From the NCBI GenBank assembly GCA_963732405.1, contig CAVSZG010000001.1:2356001-2420000 (forward strand): a DNA stretch of 64,000 bases, read 5' to 3'. The notes beneath the pieces were generated by a model. It saw only the letters and a list, made by a program, of their open reading frames with translations. It was not told the DNA's origin and ran no database searches. Both the position numbers and the translations under genes were made by a program. This document shows positions 44,148 through 52,896 of this stretch, in pieces (the first letter of the stretch is position 1; each line of letters begins with the position of its first letter). This DNA is from JAUIAI01 sp963732405 (lineage in GTDB: Bacteria; Pseudomonadota; Gammaproteobacteria; Burkholderiales; Burkholderiaceae_E).

Positions 44148-45200
44148 ATGATCCATACAAGTCTTGTCAAGTGGGCGGCCGGCGCGGCCTTGCTTGAGTT
44201 ATCACTGTCGATCGCAGGCGTCTCGGCGGCATTCGCCCAATCGTCGTCGGTCGTATCGCTGCAGCGCTGCAATGCGGGCTCAGCGGAGCGATTTCTGCAT
44301 GTCGAGTTGAAGGAGGGTAGCGCGGCCGGCTGTTCGGTCATCTACGAGAAGCGCTCCGAGGGCGAAGCGCCCCGAGCCATCTGGAGCGCGCGCAACGACC
44401 TCGAATTCTGCAACGCGAAACTGAAGGCAACGATGGACAAACTGGTGGCCGGTGGTTGGAACTGTGTCGCGATCGGTCCGGACAGCATGCCGGCGCCGGT
44501 TGCAACGGCTGCCGATCGGGTCATGCCACCCAAGGAGGCACCGATTGCTGCCGGTCAGCCGGCATTGCCGCCACCCGCTGCCAGCGAAGCCAAGGCGGCG
44601 ACCCGAGTGCCGCCGGCATTGCCCGTGACCACCTCCCGCGCCGGCGATGCGGCGCCTGTCGCCGTGGCACGCCGTGCCGATTCTCAGGCGGCAGGCAACG
44701 CCCGAAGCGGCGATCCCTTGCCGCTCAAGGATGCCGCACCAGCCGATCCGTCCAAGACGGCGGTACCCGAGAAGCTCGCCATGACCAGAAAGCACTCGAT
44801 CTATGACGACTGGATATTTCGCTGGGACGACGCGAAAAGGGAGATTGTCTTCACGGTCTACAGCACCACCGATGGCACCAAGGTCGAAACGATCCGGTGG
44901 ACCAATCAGGCTTTGTCCAAGACCGCGCCGCGACCGTCCAACATGGTGCTGGCCAAGGATGCCTATCAGAAGCAGGTATTGATCGTCGCGTGGCCGGACG
45001 ATCGCACCCAGCACATCACGGTGCTCGATCCATTGATCCAGGCGGCGCCGATCTGCGAGATATCCACTCGCAGCGACCGCGATTCGGGCTGGGGCTATGG
45101 TGTCAAGGACAAGGCGCTCTACCTGAAGGGTTTGCAGGCGCGTAACGGTGATCCGGGTGACCTGGTCGAGTTCCGCGAAACCTGTACCTACACGCGCTGA
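44148..45200 (+). CDS. exported protein of unknown function with Pro/Ala-rich linker
   Basis: A 350-residue secreted protein. The signal peptide ends at AAFAQ; the first domain (about 35-115) has four cysteines (SLQRCNAG, AAGCSVIYEK, LEFCNAKL, GWNCVAIG), likely two disulfides. A disordered Ala/Pro-rich linker (about 120-210) follows, then a second domain with TRKHSIYDDWIFRWDD, VFTVYSTTDGTKVETIRWTN and a closing CEISTRSDRDSGWGYGVKDK. GGAGGA is 4 bases before ATG 44148; the GTG at 44136 would place the signal peptide too far in. No family recognised. Confidence 0.7.
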   Translation: MIHTSLVKWAAGAALLELSLSIAGVSAAFAQSSSVVSLQRCNAGSAERFLHVELKEGSAAGCSVIYEKRSEGEAPRAIWSARNDLEFCNAKLKATMDKLVAGGWNCVAIGPDSMPAPVATAADRVMPPKEAPIAAGQPALPPPAASEAKAATRVPPALPVTTSRAGDAAPVAVARRADSQAAGNARSGDPLPLKDAAPADPSKTAVPEKLAMTRKHSIYDDWIFRWDDAKREIVFTVYSTTDGTKVETIRWTNQALSKTAPRPSNMVLAKDAYQKQVLIVAWPDDRTQHITVLDPLIQAAPICEISTRSDRDSGWGYGVKDKALYLKGLQARNGDPGDLVEFRETCTYTR

Positions 45201-45241
45201 CACTGATCACCATCACACTCAAACCAGAGCGAGGAGACACA

Positions 45242-45676
45242 ATGGGCAGTGCGAACACCATCGAGGGCAAATGTTTCTGTGGCGCAGTGACGCTTGAGGT
45301 GACCGGGGAACCGGCCGCCATGGGCTATTGCCACTGCGATTCCTGCCGTCACTGGTCGGCCGGTCCGGTCAATGCGTTCACGCTGTGGCCGCCTTCATCG
45401 GTCACGGTAACTGCCGGCCAGGACAATATCGGCACCTATAACAAGACACCCAACAGCTATCGTAAATGGTGCAAGACCTGCGGCGGCCACCTGTTCACCG
45501 AGCATCCGGCGCTGGGCCTTACCGACGTGTATGCGGCAATCATTCCCGATCTGGACTTCAAGCCCGGCGTGCATGTGTTCTATGCCGAATCTGTGCTGAA
45601 GATTCACGACGGCGTCACCAAGCTCAAGGATGTGCCCAAGGAAATGGGCGGCAGTGGCGACACGCTTGCCGAGTGA
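45242..45676 (+). CDS. GFA-family (CENP-V/GFA domain) zinc protein
   Basis: A 144-residue zinc-binding protein of the glutathione-dependent formaldehyde-activating fold. Zinc ligands are present in three clusters: GKCFCGAVTLEV, GYCHCDSCRHWSA and KWCKTCGGHLFTEH. GAGGAG precedes the ATG. Most members of this broad family are not formaldehyde enzymes, and function is unknown. It converges on the ccm operon with a 23-base gap. Confidence 0.88.
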   Translation: MGSANTIEGKCFCGAVTLEVTGEPAAMGYCHCDSCRHWSAGPVNAFTLWPPSSVTVTAGQDNIGTYNKTPNSYRKWCKTCGGHLFTEHPALGLTDVYAAIIPDLDFKPGVHVFYAESVLKIHDGVTKLKDVPKEMGGSGDTLAE

Positions 45677-45699
45677 CACAGGTCAGGCGTTGACCGGAT

Positions 45700-46125
45700 T
45701 CATTCGAGCGGGTCGCCACGCTCGAGCATCCGGCGTGCCTGATCGCGTGTGCGTTGATCGAGGTGGTGAGCGCCAGCCGCTCGTTGGCGCCGCTGGATCA
45801 TGAACCAGGTCGCCGCGCCGACCGCGAGCAGTCCGAAGGGAGCGGCCCAGAGCAGTGCCGTATTGCCCTGAACCGGCGGGCGGTAGAGCACGAAGTCGCC
45901 ATAACGGGCCACGAGATAGGCCTTGATCTCGTCATCGGATCGCCCTGAGGCAATCAGTTGATGAACCTGGTTGCGCAGGTCACCGGCCAGCTCGGCGTTG
46001 GAGTCGGCCAGCGTCTGATTCTGGCAGACGAGGCAGCGCAATTCATGCTCGAGCGCTTTCATGCGGGTGCGCTGCTCATTGCTGAGTTCGGGCAGCGTCA
46101 CTTCGGTTCGTGCGGGGCCGGCCAT
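45700..46125 (-). CDS. ccmH: cytochrome c maturation protein CcmH, without signal peptide
   Basis: A 141-residue protein with the CcmH redox motif LRCLVCQNQT (Cys31, Cys34), the conserved ADSNAELAGDLRNQVHQLI and ARYGDFVLYRPP segments, and one C-terminal helix (about 88-111). It normally reduces apocytochrome thiols in the periplasm. The usual N-terminal signal peptide is absent: the ATG at 46125 lies 6 bases after an in-frame stop (46132-46134) that ends ccmG, so no upstream start is possible. How the Cys domain reaches the periplasm is unclear. Last gene of the ccm operon. Confidence 0.88.
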   Translation of the reverse strand: MAGPARTEVTLPELSNEQRTRMKALEHELRCLVCQNQTLADSNAELAGDLRNQVHQLIASGRSDDEIKAYLVARYGDFVLYRPPVQGNTALLWAAPFGLLAVGAATWFMIQRRQRAAGAHHLDQRTRDQARRMLERGDPLE

Positions 46126-46131
46126 GGCGCG

Positions 46132-46663
46132 TTATTCCGACTGGAGTTTGCCGACCATCGGCAACAACACCTGATGAAACTCCTCGGGTGCGAATGGGCC
46201 GACCTTCTTGTAGCGAATCACGCCCTGCTTGTCGATCAGAAAGCTTCTCGGGCGCACCATAGACGCCATAGTCGATGGCGGTATTGCCCACGAGATCGCT
46301 GACCACCACGGCATATGGGTTGCCATGCCGCTTCAACCACGCGCTTGCCGCCTCGTCGCGATCCTTCCAGGCCAGGCCGACCATGGTGAGTCGATTCGAC
46401 CTGGCGGCCTCGACGAACAGCGGATGCTCGACCAGGCAGCCGGCACACCAGGAGCCCCAGACATTGAGCAACCAGACCTTGCCGCGCATCTCGGTGGGGG
46501 AGAATGACCGGTCAGCCCCGAGAATCGGCAATGAGAAAACCGGTGCGGCCCGGCCCACCAGGGGTGATGGAATCTTCGAGGGATCTTTCGATAATCCCTG
46601 ATACAGGAAAACAAAGATGGCGAGGAAGATCGCCAGCGGCAACAGGAACTTCAGCGCACGCAT
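46132..46663 (-). pseudogene. ccmG: thiol:disulfide interchange protein CcmG/DsbE, frameshifted
   Basis: A membrane-anchored thioredoxin-like protein of System I. The N-terminal anchor (LLPLAIFLAIFVFLYQG), GKVWLLNVWGSWCAGCLVEH with Cys73/Cys76, and DYGVYGAPE are in the first frame. The rest, LIDKQGVIRYKKVGPFAPEE and VGKLQSE, lies in the +1 frame and ends at 46132. The change point is at the CTT codon 46243-46241; one extra base explains it, and removing it gives 176 residues, the normal size. All other ccm genes are intact, so a dead ccmG would be surprising. Sequence error or recoding should be considered. Confidence 0.85.
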
Positions 46664-48742
46664 TCAGATCGATCCGTGCACCGGATCGGTGGCTCGGGCC
46701 GTGTCGCGACGAGTCGCCCGGCTGGTGCGCCGGTAGCGCTTGTCGGCCACTGCAAGCAGGCCACCCAGGGCCATCAGCAGGCAGCCCGACCAGATCCAGT
46801 TGACCAGAGGCTTCACATGGGCGCGCACTACCCAGCGATCATTAGGCAGCGGTTCGCCCATCGACAGATACAGGTCGCGCAACGGGCTTCGATGGATCGC
46901 AGCCTCGGTCATGGGCATGCCGCTGGCCCGATAGGTGCGTTTTTCCGGGTGCAACACGGCGATCGGCCGGGCGCCTGCCGCCACCGTCAGCGACCCGCCC
47001 TCCGACCCCACGTCGCTGCCGCGAAACGCACTGAAGGTGCCGCGCTGAGTTTCGTAATTGGGGCCCTGGCCTGGTGCGATCGACTCAAATCGCAGCGCGT
47101 ACTGACCTACGCGGACAACTTCGCCGCGCCCCAATGCCACTTCAGAATCCACCTGCCAGGAATTGACGCAGGTCACGCCCAGCACGAAGACCGCGACACC
47201 CAGGTGCGCCAGATGCATTCCCCAGACACTGGCCGGGTGGAGGCGGGCGCGTTTGAGGGCCTGGGCAGGACGGAACACCCCATCCGCACCACGCATCGCA
47301 TCGATCAGCGAGATGAACACACAGGCGGCGATCCAGACGGCAAAGGCCAGTCCCAGGCTCACCATGGGGCGCCAGGGGCCGGCCTTGGTGCTCAGATCGG
47401 CACCAAGCCAGTAGGTGACGGCTGGCCCAAGCAGGGCAATGATCACGGCAATGGCCAGCGCCCATCGCAGGCGCACGACCAGGGCCGGCAGTTCGGTCTG
47501 CTTCCACCGGGCCAGCGGGCCAACCGCCATGAGAAAGAGGGCCGGTGCCATGAGCGGATAGAACACCGAATTGAAATAGGGCGGCCCGACCGAGATCTTG
47601 CCCATGTCCAGTACATCGAGCACCAGGGGATACAGAGTGCCGAGCAGCACGGCGGCAGTGGCCACCACGAACAGGATATTGTTGGCCAGCAGCATCGATT
47701 CGCGTGAGGCGGCATTGAATGAGCTGCCAAGGCCGATCTGATTGGCGCGCAGTGCGAACAGGGTCAGCGAGCCGCCGATCACCACCGCGAGAAAGGCCAG
47801 GATGTACACGCCCCGGGTCGGATCGGTGGCAAAGGCATGGACCGAGGTGAGCACGCCGCTGCGCACGAGGAAAGTGCCCAGCAGACTCAAGGAAAATCCG
47901 ACGATGGCCAACAACACGGTCCAGCTCTTGAACGCGCCGCGCTTTTCGGTCACGGCCAGCGAATGGATCAGGGCGGTGGCGACCAGCCAGGGCATGAACG
48001 AGGCATTTTCGACCGGATCCCAGAACCACCAGCCTCCCCATCCCAGTTCGTAGTAGGCCCAGAACGAACCCAGTGCAATACCGACCGTGAGAAACGACCA
48101 GGCAACCGTGGTCCAGGGACGAGCCCAGCGCGCCCAGGCCAGATCAAAATGACCACCGATCAGGCCGGCCACGGCGAATGCAAAGGCCACCGAGAGGCCC
48201 ACATAACCCATGTAAAGCAGGGGCGGGTGGAAGATCATGCCGGGGTCCTGCAACAACGGATTCAGGTCGCGGCCTTGTGCCGCCGGTGGCAGCAGGCGCT
48301 CGAAGGGGTTGCTGGTGAACAGCAGGAAGGCGAGAAAACCGATCGAGATGAGCCCCATGACAGCCAGGATGCGGGCGCGCAGCACGTCAGACAGACTGCG
48401 CGAGAACAACGCAACCGCGGCCGTCCAGCCCGACAGCATGAATGTCCAGAGCAGGATCGATCCCTCGTGTGAACCCCAGGTCGCGGCGACCCGCAGCAGG
48501 GTGGGCAACTCGGTGTTGGAATGCGAGGCCACCAGCCTGACCGAAAAATCATGCTCGATGAAGGCATTCATCAGGCAGGCGAAGCCCAGCGCATTGAGGA
48601 CGAACAGACCCAGGGCTGCGGGACGGGCAATGCCGATGAGTCGTTGGTCGCCACGCGCGGCGCCGATCATGGGCGCTACGCCCAGCACCACCGACAGCAC
48701 CAGGGCGAGCGTGATGGCGAAGTGACCCAGTTCAATGGTCAT
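46664..48742 (-). CDS. ccmF: cytochrome c haem lyase subunit CcmF
   Basis: A 692-residue polytopic inner-membrane protein with about 15 helices. The tryptophan-rich WWD haem-binding motif WGGWWFWDPVENASFMPW is intact, with conserved His in SHEGSILLW, FHPPLLYMGYVG and LIHSLAVTEKRG. It takes haem from CcmE and attaches it to apocytochrome c with CcmH. Its start overlaps ccmE by 4 bases and its stop abuts the ccmG start. Confidence 0.97.
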   Translation of the reverse strand: MTIELGHFAITLALVLSVVLGVAPMIGAARGDQRLIGIARPAALGLFVLNALGFACLMNAFIEHDFSVRLVASHSNTELPTLLRVAATWGSHEGSILLWTFMLSGWTAAVALFSRSLSDVLRARILAVMGLISIGFLAFLLFTSNPFERLLPPAAQGRDLNPLLQDPGMIFHPPLLYMGYVGLSVAFAFAVAGLIGGHFDLAWARWARPWTTVAWSFLTVGIALGSFWAYYELGWGGWWFWDPVENASFMPWLVATALIHSLAVTEKRGAFKSWTVLLAIVGFSLSLLGTFLVRSGVLTSVHAFATDPTRGVYILAFLAVVIGGSLTLFALRANQIGLGSSFNAASRESMLLANNILFVVATAAVLLGTLYPLVLDVLDMGKISVGPPYFNSVFYPLMAPALFLMAVGPLARWKQTELPALVVRLRWALAIAVIIALLGPAVTYWLGADLSTKAGPWRPMVSLGLAFAVWIAACVFISLIDAMRGADGVFRPAQALKRARLHPASVWGMHLAHLGVAVFVLGVTCVNSWQVDSEVALGRGEVVRVGQYALRFESIAPGQGPNYETQRGTFSAFRGSDVGSEGGSLTVAAGARPIAVLHPEKRTYRASGMPMTEAAIHRSPLRDLYLSMGEPLPNDRWVVRAHVKPLVNWIWSGCLLMALGGLLAVADKRYRRTSRATRRDTARATDPVHGSI

Positions 48743-49233
48743 GGCCTGGGTGCGCCGCTGGCGCCCTGAATACTGTTGTTCGCCCCCTTGAGGAACTCAG
48801 TGGGCACGCCGACCGGTTGACCCGCCCGCTTCAATGCCTCAGCCGCCTCGGGCGGCATGTAGTTCTCATCATGCTTGGCGAGCACTTCAGAGGCCGTGAA
48901 GCTGCCATCGGGCTGCAGCTTGCCCTGCGCGACGATGCCCCGTCCTTCCTTGAACAGATCGGGCAGGATGCCTTCGTAGCGTACCGGGACGGTATGGGCG
49001 GTATCGGTGATGCGGAAACTTACCCGGGTGCCCTCGCGCTGCAGGCTGTCCGGTTCAACCAGCCCACCGATTCGGAAATGCCTGGCCACCGGTGCCTCGC
49101 CGGAGGCCACCTGCGAGGGCGTGAAGAAAAACACCAGATTGCTGCTGAATGCATTGAGGATCAGGGTTGCCGCGAGCGCAATGGCGGCCACGCCACCGAG
49201 CACCCACAGTGCGCGCTTATGCCGGGATTTCAT
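48739..49233 (-). CDS. ccmE: haem chaperone CcmE
   Basis: A 164-residue membrane-anchored periplasmic haem chaperone. The anchor ALWVLGGVAAIALAATLIL is followed by the OB fold (RHFRIGGLVEPDSLQREG, VPVRYEGILPDLFKEG). The covalent haem ligand is His121 in AKHDENYMPPE, with the conserved Tyr. Start 49233 lies inside ccmD (17-base overlap), and the stop overlaps ccmF by 4 bases. Confidence 0.96.
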   Translation of the reverse strand: MKSRHKRALWVLGGVAAIALAATLILNAFSSNLVFFFTPSQVASGEAPVARHFRIGGLVEPDSLQREGTRVSFRITDTAHTVPVRYEGILPDLFKEGRGIVAQGKLQPDGSFTASEVLAKHDENYMPPEAAEALKRAGQPVGVPTEFLKGANNSIQGASGAPRP

Positions 49234-49420
49234 CAGGGTTCCGTCCGTCCGGAGTTGATCGGTGGGTGACCGGTTCTGGATCGTCGAACGCGGCCGCAAC
49301 CTGTCTGGCGCGCCGGCGGCTGCGGCGCACGGCGAGCAGCTCAACAATCACGGCCAGGGCCACCATGCCATACGCACAGGCGAGATAGAAGGCATGCAGG
49401 GCGTCGCGGTCGGGATCCAT
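49217..49420 (-). CDS. ccmD: haem exporter accessory protein CcmD
   Basis: A 67-residue single-pass membrane protein: FYLACAYGMVALAVIVELLA helix followed by an Arg-rich cytosolic stretch (VRRSRRRARQVAA), the standard CcmD layout. It helps release haem-loaded CcmE from the CcmABC complex. It overlaps the ccmC stop by one base (TAATG) and ccmE by 17 bases. Confidence 0.9.
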   Translation of the reverse strand: MDPDRDALHAFYLACAYGMVALAVIVELLAVRRSRRRARQVAAAFDDPEPVTHRSTPDGRNPDEIPA

Positions 49421-50154
49421 TACGCGGCCGCCGGTCGCAGATCACGCACCCAGTCGGTATGCGCCTCGCGTTCAAGAATGATGGTGCGCACGCGATAGAG
49501 GGCGACCGCGATCGAATAGGCCCAGCAGGCCAGCGTCATGATCAACATGGCGGTCAACATGGTCTGGGCCATTTTGGGCGAGCTCGTGATCGATACGCTG
49601 GCACCCTGATGCAGGGTATTCCACCAGCGAACCGAAAAATAGATGATCGGCACATTGACGGCGCCGACCAGGGCGAGCAGGCTGCTGGCGCGATCCGCGC
49701 GTCTGGGGTCGTTGATGGCGGCGCGCAAGGCCATGTAGCCCAGGTACAGGAACAGCAACACCAGCGTCGAGGTCATGCGCGCATCCCATACCCAGTAGGT
49801 TCCCCAGGTGGGTTTGCCCCAGAAGGCGCCGGTCCAGAGGGCGAGAAACGTGAACATCGCGCCGGTGGGCGCCAGCGCCTGGGCCATCATCGACGACAGT
49901 CGGGTGTTCCAGATCAGGGAAATGGCGCACCAGCCGGCCATCACCAGATAGATGAACATCCCCATCCAGGACGCCGGGACATGGATGAAGATGATCCGGT
50001 AGACATTGCCCTGTTGGTAATCAATGGGCGCGACCAGGAAGCCGATCACCAGACCGATCGTGGCCAGAACGGCAGCGATCACGCCGAACACCGGAATCAG
50101 CCACCCGGCAAGCGGAAAAAAACTGGCGGGTGCGGCGAATCGGAAAAAAGGCAT
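49420..50154 (-). CDS. ccmC: haem exporter permease CcmC
   Basis: A 244-residue six-helix inner-membrane protein of the haem-handling family. The WWD domain reads WGTYWVWDARMTS, and the conserved His are in IHVPASWMGM and NTLHQGAS. It presents haem to CcmE. It follows ccmB by 45 bases and is joined to ccmD by a one-base overlap. Confidence 0.96.
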   Translation of the reverse strand: MPFFRFAAPASFFPLAGWLIPVFGVIAAVLATIGLVIGFLVAPIDYQQGNVYRIIFIHVPASWMGMFIYLVMAGWCAISLIWNTRLSSMMAQALAPTGAMFTFLALWTGAFWGKPTWGTYWVWDARMTSTLVLLFLYLGYMALRAAINDPRRADRASSLLALVGAVNVPIIYFSVRWWNTLHQGASVSITSSPKMAQTMLTAMLIMTLACWAYSIAVALYRVRTIILEREAHTDWVRDLRPAAA

Positions 50155-50199
50155 CGCTGGAGTCAGCCCGTCGGGGCCGGTTGATCGAATGAGTGACGA

Positions 50200-50892
50200 C
50201 TATTCATGGGCAATTCTAACGGCCATCGCCGCGGCAAACGGCCCGGCCATATTGGCAATGATGAATCCCGCGCCGAGCAATGACAAATGTGCCTGACTGC
50301 CCAGACCGGCCTGGCTGGCCTCCACGGCACCGGCGCCGAACACCAGCACCGGTACCGCCAGCGGCAGCACCAGCAGGGCCAGCAGGCTGGCGCCACCCCG
50401 GGCACCCAGCGTCAACGCAGCGCCGATCGCGCCCAGCCAGGCCAGGATTGGCGTGCCCAGCAACAGCGCTGCCAACAGGACCAGCAGGCTGTCCGGATCG
50501 AGACGGAACTGCACGGCAATCAACGGCGTCAGGACGATGACCGGCAATGCAGTGCTCAGCCAGTGAGCACAGACCTTACCCCAGATCAGCGCGGGCAGGG
50601 GGGCGGGCGCCAGCACCAGTTGCTCGAGCGAGCCGTCGGCATGATCGGCCGCAAACAGATGGGGCAGCGCGAGCAGACCGGCCAGCAAGGCGGCGATCCA
50701 GGCGATGCCGGGCGCCAGTACTCGAAGCAGGGCCGGATCCGGCGAGATGGCCAGTGGAAACAGGCTGGTCACGAGCAGAAAGAACACCATGGCGATCGCC
50801 AGTTCGGCCAGCGAACGCAGCGCCAGCTTCAGATCGCGGCGCAGTGCCCAGGCAATGGCGGCGCCGGCCGACACCCCATGAGCATCATTCAT
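50200..50892 (-). CDS. ccmB: haem exporter permease CcmB
   Basis: A 230-residue six-helix ABC permease: LALRSLAELAIAMVFFLLVT, VLAPGIAWIAALLAGLLALP, ADHADGSLEQLVLAPAPLP and ASLLALLVLPLAVPVLVFGA are typical. It pairs with CcmA; ATP use by CcmAB releases holo-CcmE from CcmC. The start overlaps ccmA by 4 bases (ATGA). Confidence 0.95.
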   Translation of the reverse strand: MNDAHGVSAGAAIAWALRRDLKLALRSLAELAIAMVFFLLVTSLFPLAISPDPALLRVLAPGIAWIAALLAGLLALPHLFAADHADGSLEQLVLAPAPLPALIWGKVCAHWLSTALPVIVLTPLIAVQFRLDPDSLLVLLAALLLGTPILAWLGAIGAALTLGARGGASLLALLVLPLAVPVLVFGAGAVEASQAGLGSQAHLSLLGAGFIIANMAGPFAAAMAVRIAHE

Positions 50893-51572
50893 GGCGTCGC
50901 AGCCGCCACCGCCCGGGGCCTTGCCTGGCGGGTGAATGCGAACCGGGGCATGTCGAGCGACAACGCAGGGCTGGCCAGATGCAGGGGCAGGTGCGTGGCC
51001 ACGATCGCGCACCCCCCCGCGGCCAGATGCCGATCGACGAGTCCGTGCAACACGGTCAGACCGTTCGCGTCGAGCGCATTGCCGGGCTCATCGAGCAACC
51101 AGAGCGCCCGTCCATGGGTAGCGGCCATGCGCGCGAGCTGGACCCGGCGCCGCTGTCCGGCCGACAGGCTGATGGCCGGCAGGTCGCGGCAACGCGCCAG
51201 ACCGACGTCGGACAACAGCGAATCGACCGTGATCTTGTCAATCATGCGTCCATGGTCGAGTGCCAGCCAATGGGTCAGGTTCTCGGCGCAACTCAGGGAG
51301 TCTTTGAGGGCCGGGGCATGGCCCTGATAGAACACGGTCTGGCGCCAGGCAAGACTTGTCGTGCGGACCGGCTGACCGTCCCAGAGCAGGCGTCCGGCCG
51401 ACGGTCGGATCAATCCGGCTATCGCGCGCAGCAGGGTCGACTTGCCGGTCCCGTTCGGACCGGTCAGCGCAACCCATTGGCCGGCCGGCAGCTGCAAAGT
51501 CAATTCGTGAAACAGCGGGCGCAGGCCCGCCATGCAGCTGAGCCCCTCGATCGCCAGGCGCGATCCGGTCAT
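50889..51572 (-). CDS. ccmA: haem exporter ATP-binding protein CcmA
   Basis: A 227-residue ABC ATPase: Walker A GPNGTGKST, Q loop VFYQGHAPALK, signature LSAGQRRRVQLARM (S-A-G-Q variant normal for CcmA), Walker B ALWLLDEPGNALD and switch His in ATHLP. It follows ccmI by 16 bases and overlaps ccmB by 4. Confidence 0.95.
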   Translation of the reverse strand: MTGSRLAIEGLSCMAGLRPLFHELTLQLPAGQWVALTGPNGTGKSTLLRAIAGLIRPSAGRLLWDGQPVRTTSLAWRQTVFYQGHAPALKDSLSCAENLTHWLALDHGRMIDKITVDSLLSDVGLARCRDLPAISLSAGQRRRVQLARMAATHGRALWLLDEPGNALDANGLTVLHGLVDRHLAAGGCAIVATHLPLHLASPALSLDMPRFAFTRQARPRAVAAATP

Positions 51573-51588
51573 CGCGCACGCACCGTGC

Positions 51589-52878
51589 TCATGGCACGGT
51601 TTGATCGATGACGATGGTGATATCGCGACCGGCGTTCGAGCCGGGTGCCAGCGGCGCGCTCGCGCCGAAGCGGTCACCGGGCTGTCGCACGGCAGTGCCG
51701 GACAGGCTGAGCCTCGCATCGACCACCACCGTGGCGGCGCCGGACAATAGTCGCTGGGGGCTCATCGCGTTCGCGTCGCTCAGTTCGAAGCGTACCGGCC
51801 ACTGGATATCGGTCAGGCGCAGCGCGGCATAGGGCATGCGCGGGCCATCGGCGGCTCGCGCGGAAATGAACAGCACCGCGCCCGGTGGCGCCGGTTCGCC
51901 CGCCAGCGTGACGCTGCCGGTTATCAGCACCGGTGCCGGCGCGGCGGACGGTTGACTGGCCTCAGGGCTGGCGGCTTGCGCTGGCCGACCACCCGCAACA
52001 GCACTTTCACCCCCGATATTGCGGATCAGTTCGTCGATCTGGGCGGCCTGCTGGGTACCCGGCTCCAGACTGGCCAGTACCTGCCGCAGATAGGGCAGTG
52101 CGGCGGTCCGGTTACCCGCCTGCAGCTCCACCGCAGCCATCAGGGCATTGGCCTTGGGTTCATTCGCATCGAGCGCCAGGGCCTTGAGCAACAATTCCCT
52201 GGGCTCCTTACCGAAGTCGCGACCGCGCATGAGCGCAATGGTTTCGGCCTGATCGGCCAGCAGGCGCGCATTCGGCGCGAGCAATTCAGTGGCGCGGCGG
52301 TAGGCCTGAACGGCAGGCTCGAGCTGCTCGAGCGCGCGGTGTGTCTGGGCGAGCATCAGCCAGGCCTGACCATTGTCCGGCTCGGCCTCGGTCCGTTTGA
52401 TCAGATCATTCAACAGCCCGCGGACCTGGTCTTCGGTGATGGCGGCGCTCGCCGCTGGCAAGGCGTCGGCCTGGGGCGCGCCGACCGTGCGGTACACGCC
52501 GATCGCGGCAATCGGCACGAGCAGCCCGATCGCCAGGGCGGTGATCGTGCGGCGCGGAGTCGAGTTGGCCGCTGAGCCGTTGGCGGGGGCAGGCGATGCC
52601 GGTGTCGCGGTTCGGGCGGCTGATGCGTCGCCCACCGTCTGGGTGGCGAGTTCGGCAGCGACATGGTCGATGAGTTCGGCACGGGCTCGTCGGGCTTCGT
52701 CGGGCGTGAGCCGGCCGGCCGCCTCATCGCTATCGATCTCCTGTCGACGATCGCGTTGCACCGCGAGCCGGCTCTGGGCATCGTCGAGGCCGGCCGGAGC
52801 GGATCGGCGCAACAAGGGCCAGATGACCGGCAGGATGATCGCGATGCTGAGCAGCGTCAGCAAAATCCAGAATGTCAC
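51589..52878 (-). CDS. ccmI: cytochrome c maturation TPR protein CcmI
   Basis: A 429-residue apocytochrome chaperone. The N-terminal helix and loop (MTFWILLTLLSIAIILPVIW, then LAVQRDRRQEIDSDEAAGRL) and a second helix (TALAIGLLVPIAAIGVYRTV) form the CcmI-1 part. TPR repeats follow (NGQAWLMLAQTHRALEQLEP), then a C-terminal beta domain (VLITGSVTLAGEPAPPGAVL). Here ccmI is a separate gene at the front of the operon; in E. coli the equivalent is fused to the end of CcmH. It lies 18 bases after argE. Confidence 0.93.
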   Translation of the reverse strand: MTFWILLTLLSIAIILPVIWPLLRRSAPAGLDDAQSRLAVQRDRRQEIDSDEAAGRLTPDEARRARAELIDHVAAELATQTVGDASAARTATPASPAPANGSAANSTPRRTITALAIGLLVPIAAIGVYRTVGAPQADALPAASAAITEDQVRGLLNDLIKRTEAEPDNGQAWLMLAQTHRALEQLEPAVQAYRRATELLAPNARLLADQAETIALMRGRDFGKEPRELLLKALALDANEPKANALMAAVELQAGNRTAALPYLRQVLASLEPGTQQAAQIDELIRNIGGESAVAGGRPAQAASPEASQPSAAPAPVLITGSVTLAGEPAPPGAVLFISARAADGPRMPYAALRLTDIQWPVRFELSDANAMSPQRLLSGAATVVVDARLSLSGTAVRQPGDRFGASAPLAPGSNAGRDITIVIDQTVP

Positions 52879-52896
52879 GCGTGCAGATCCGGTCGA

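Noticed and set aside
46741..46770. Idea that CTT is reassigned or always causes frameshift
   Set aside because: In-frame CTT codons occur in intact genes, e.g. the ccmF 3' end, the histidine kinase G2 region and the response regulator before its phospho-acceptor Asp.
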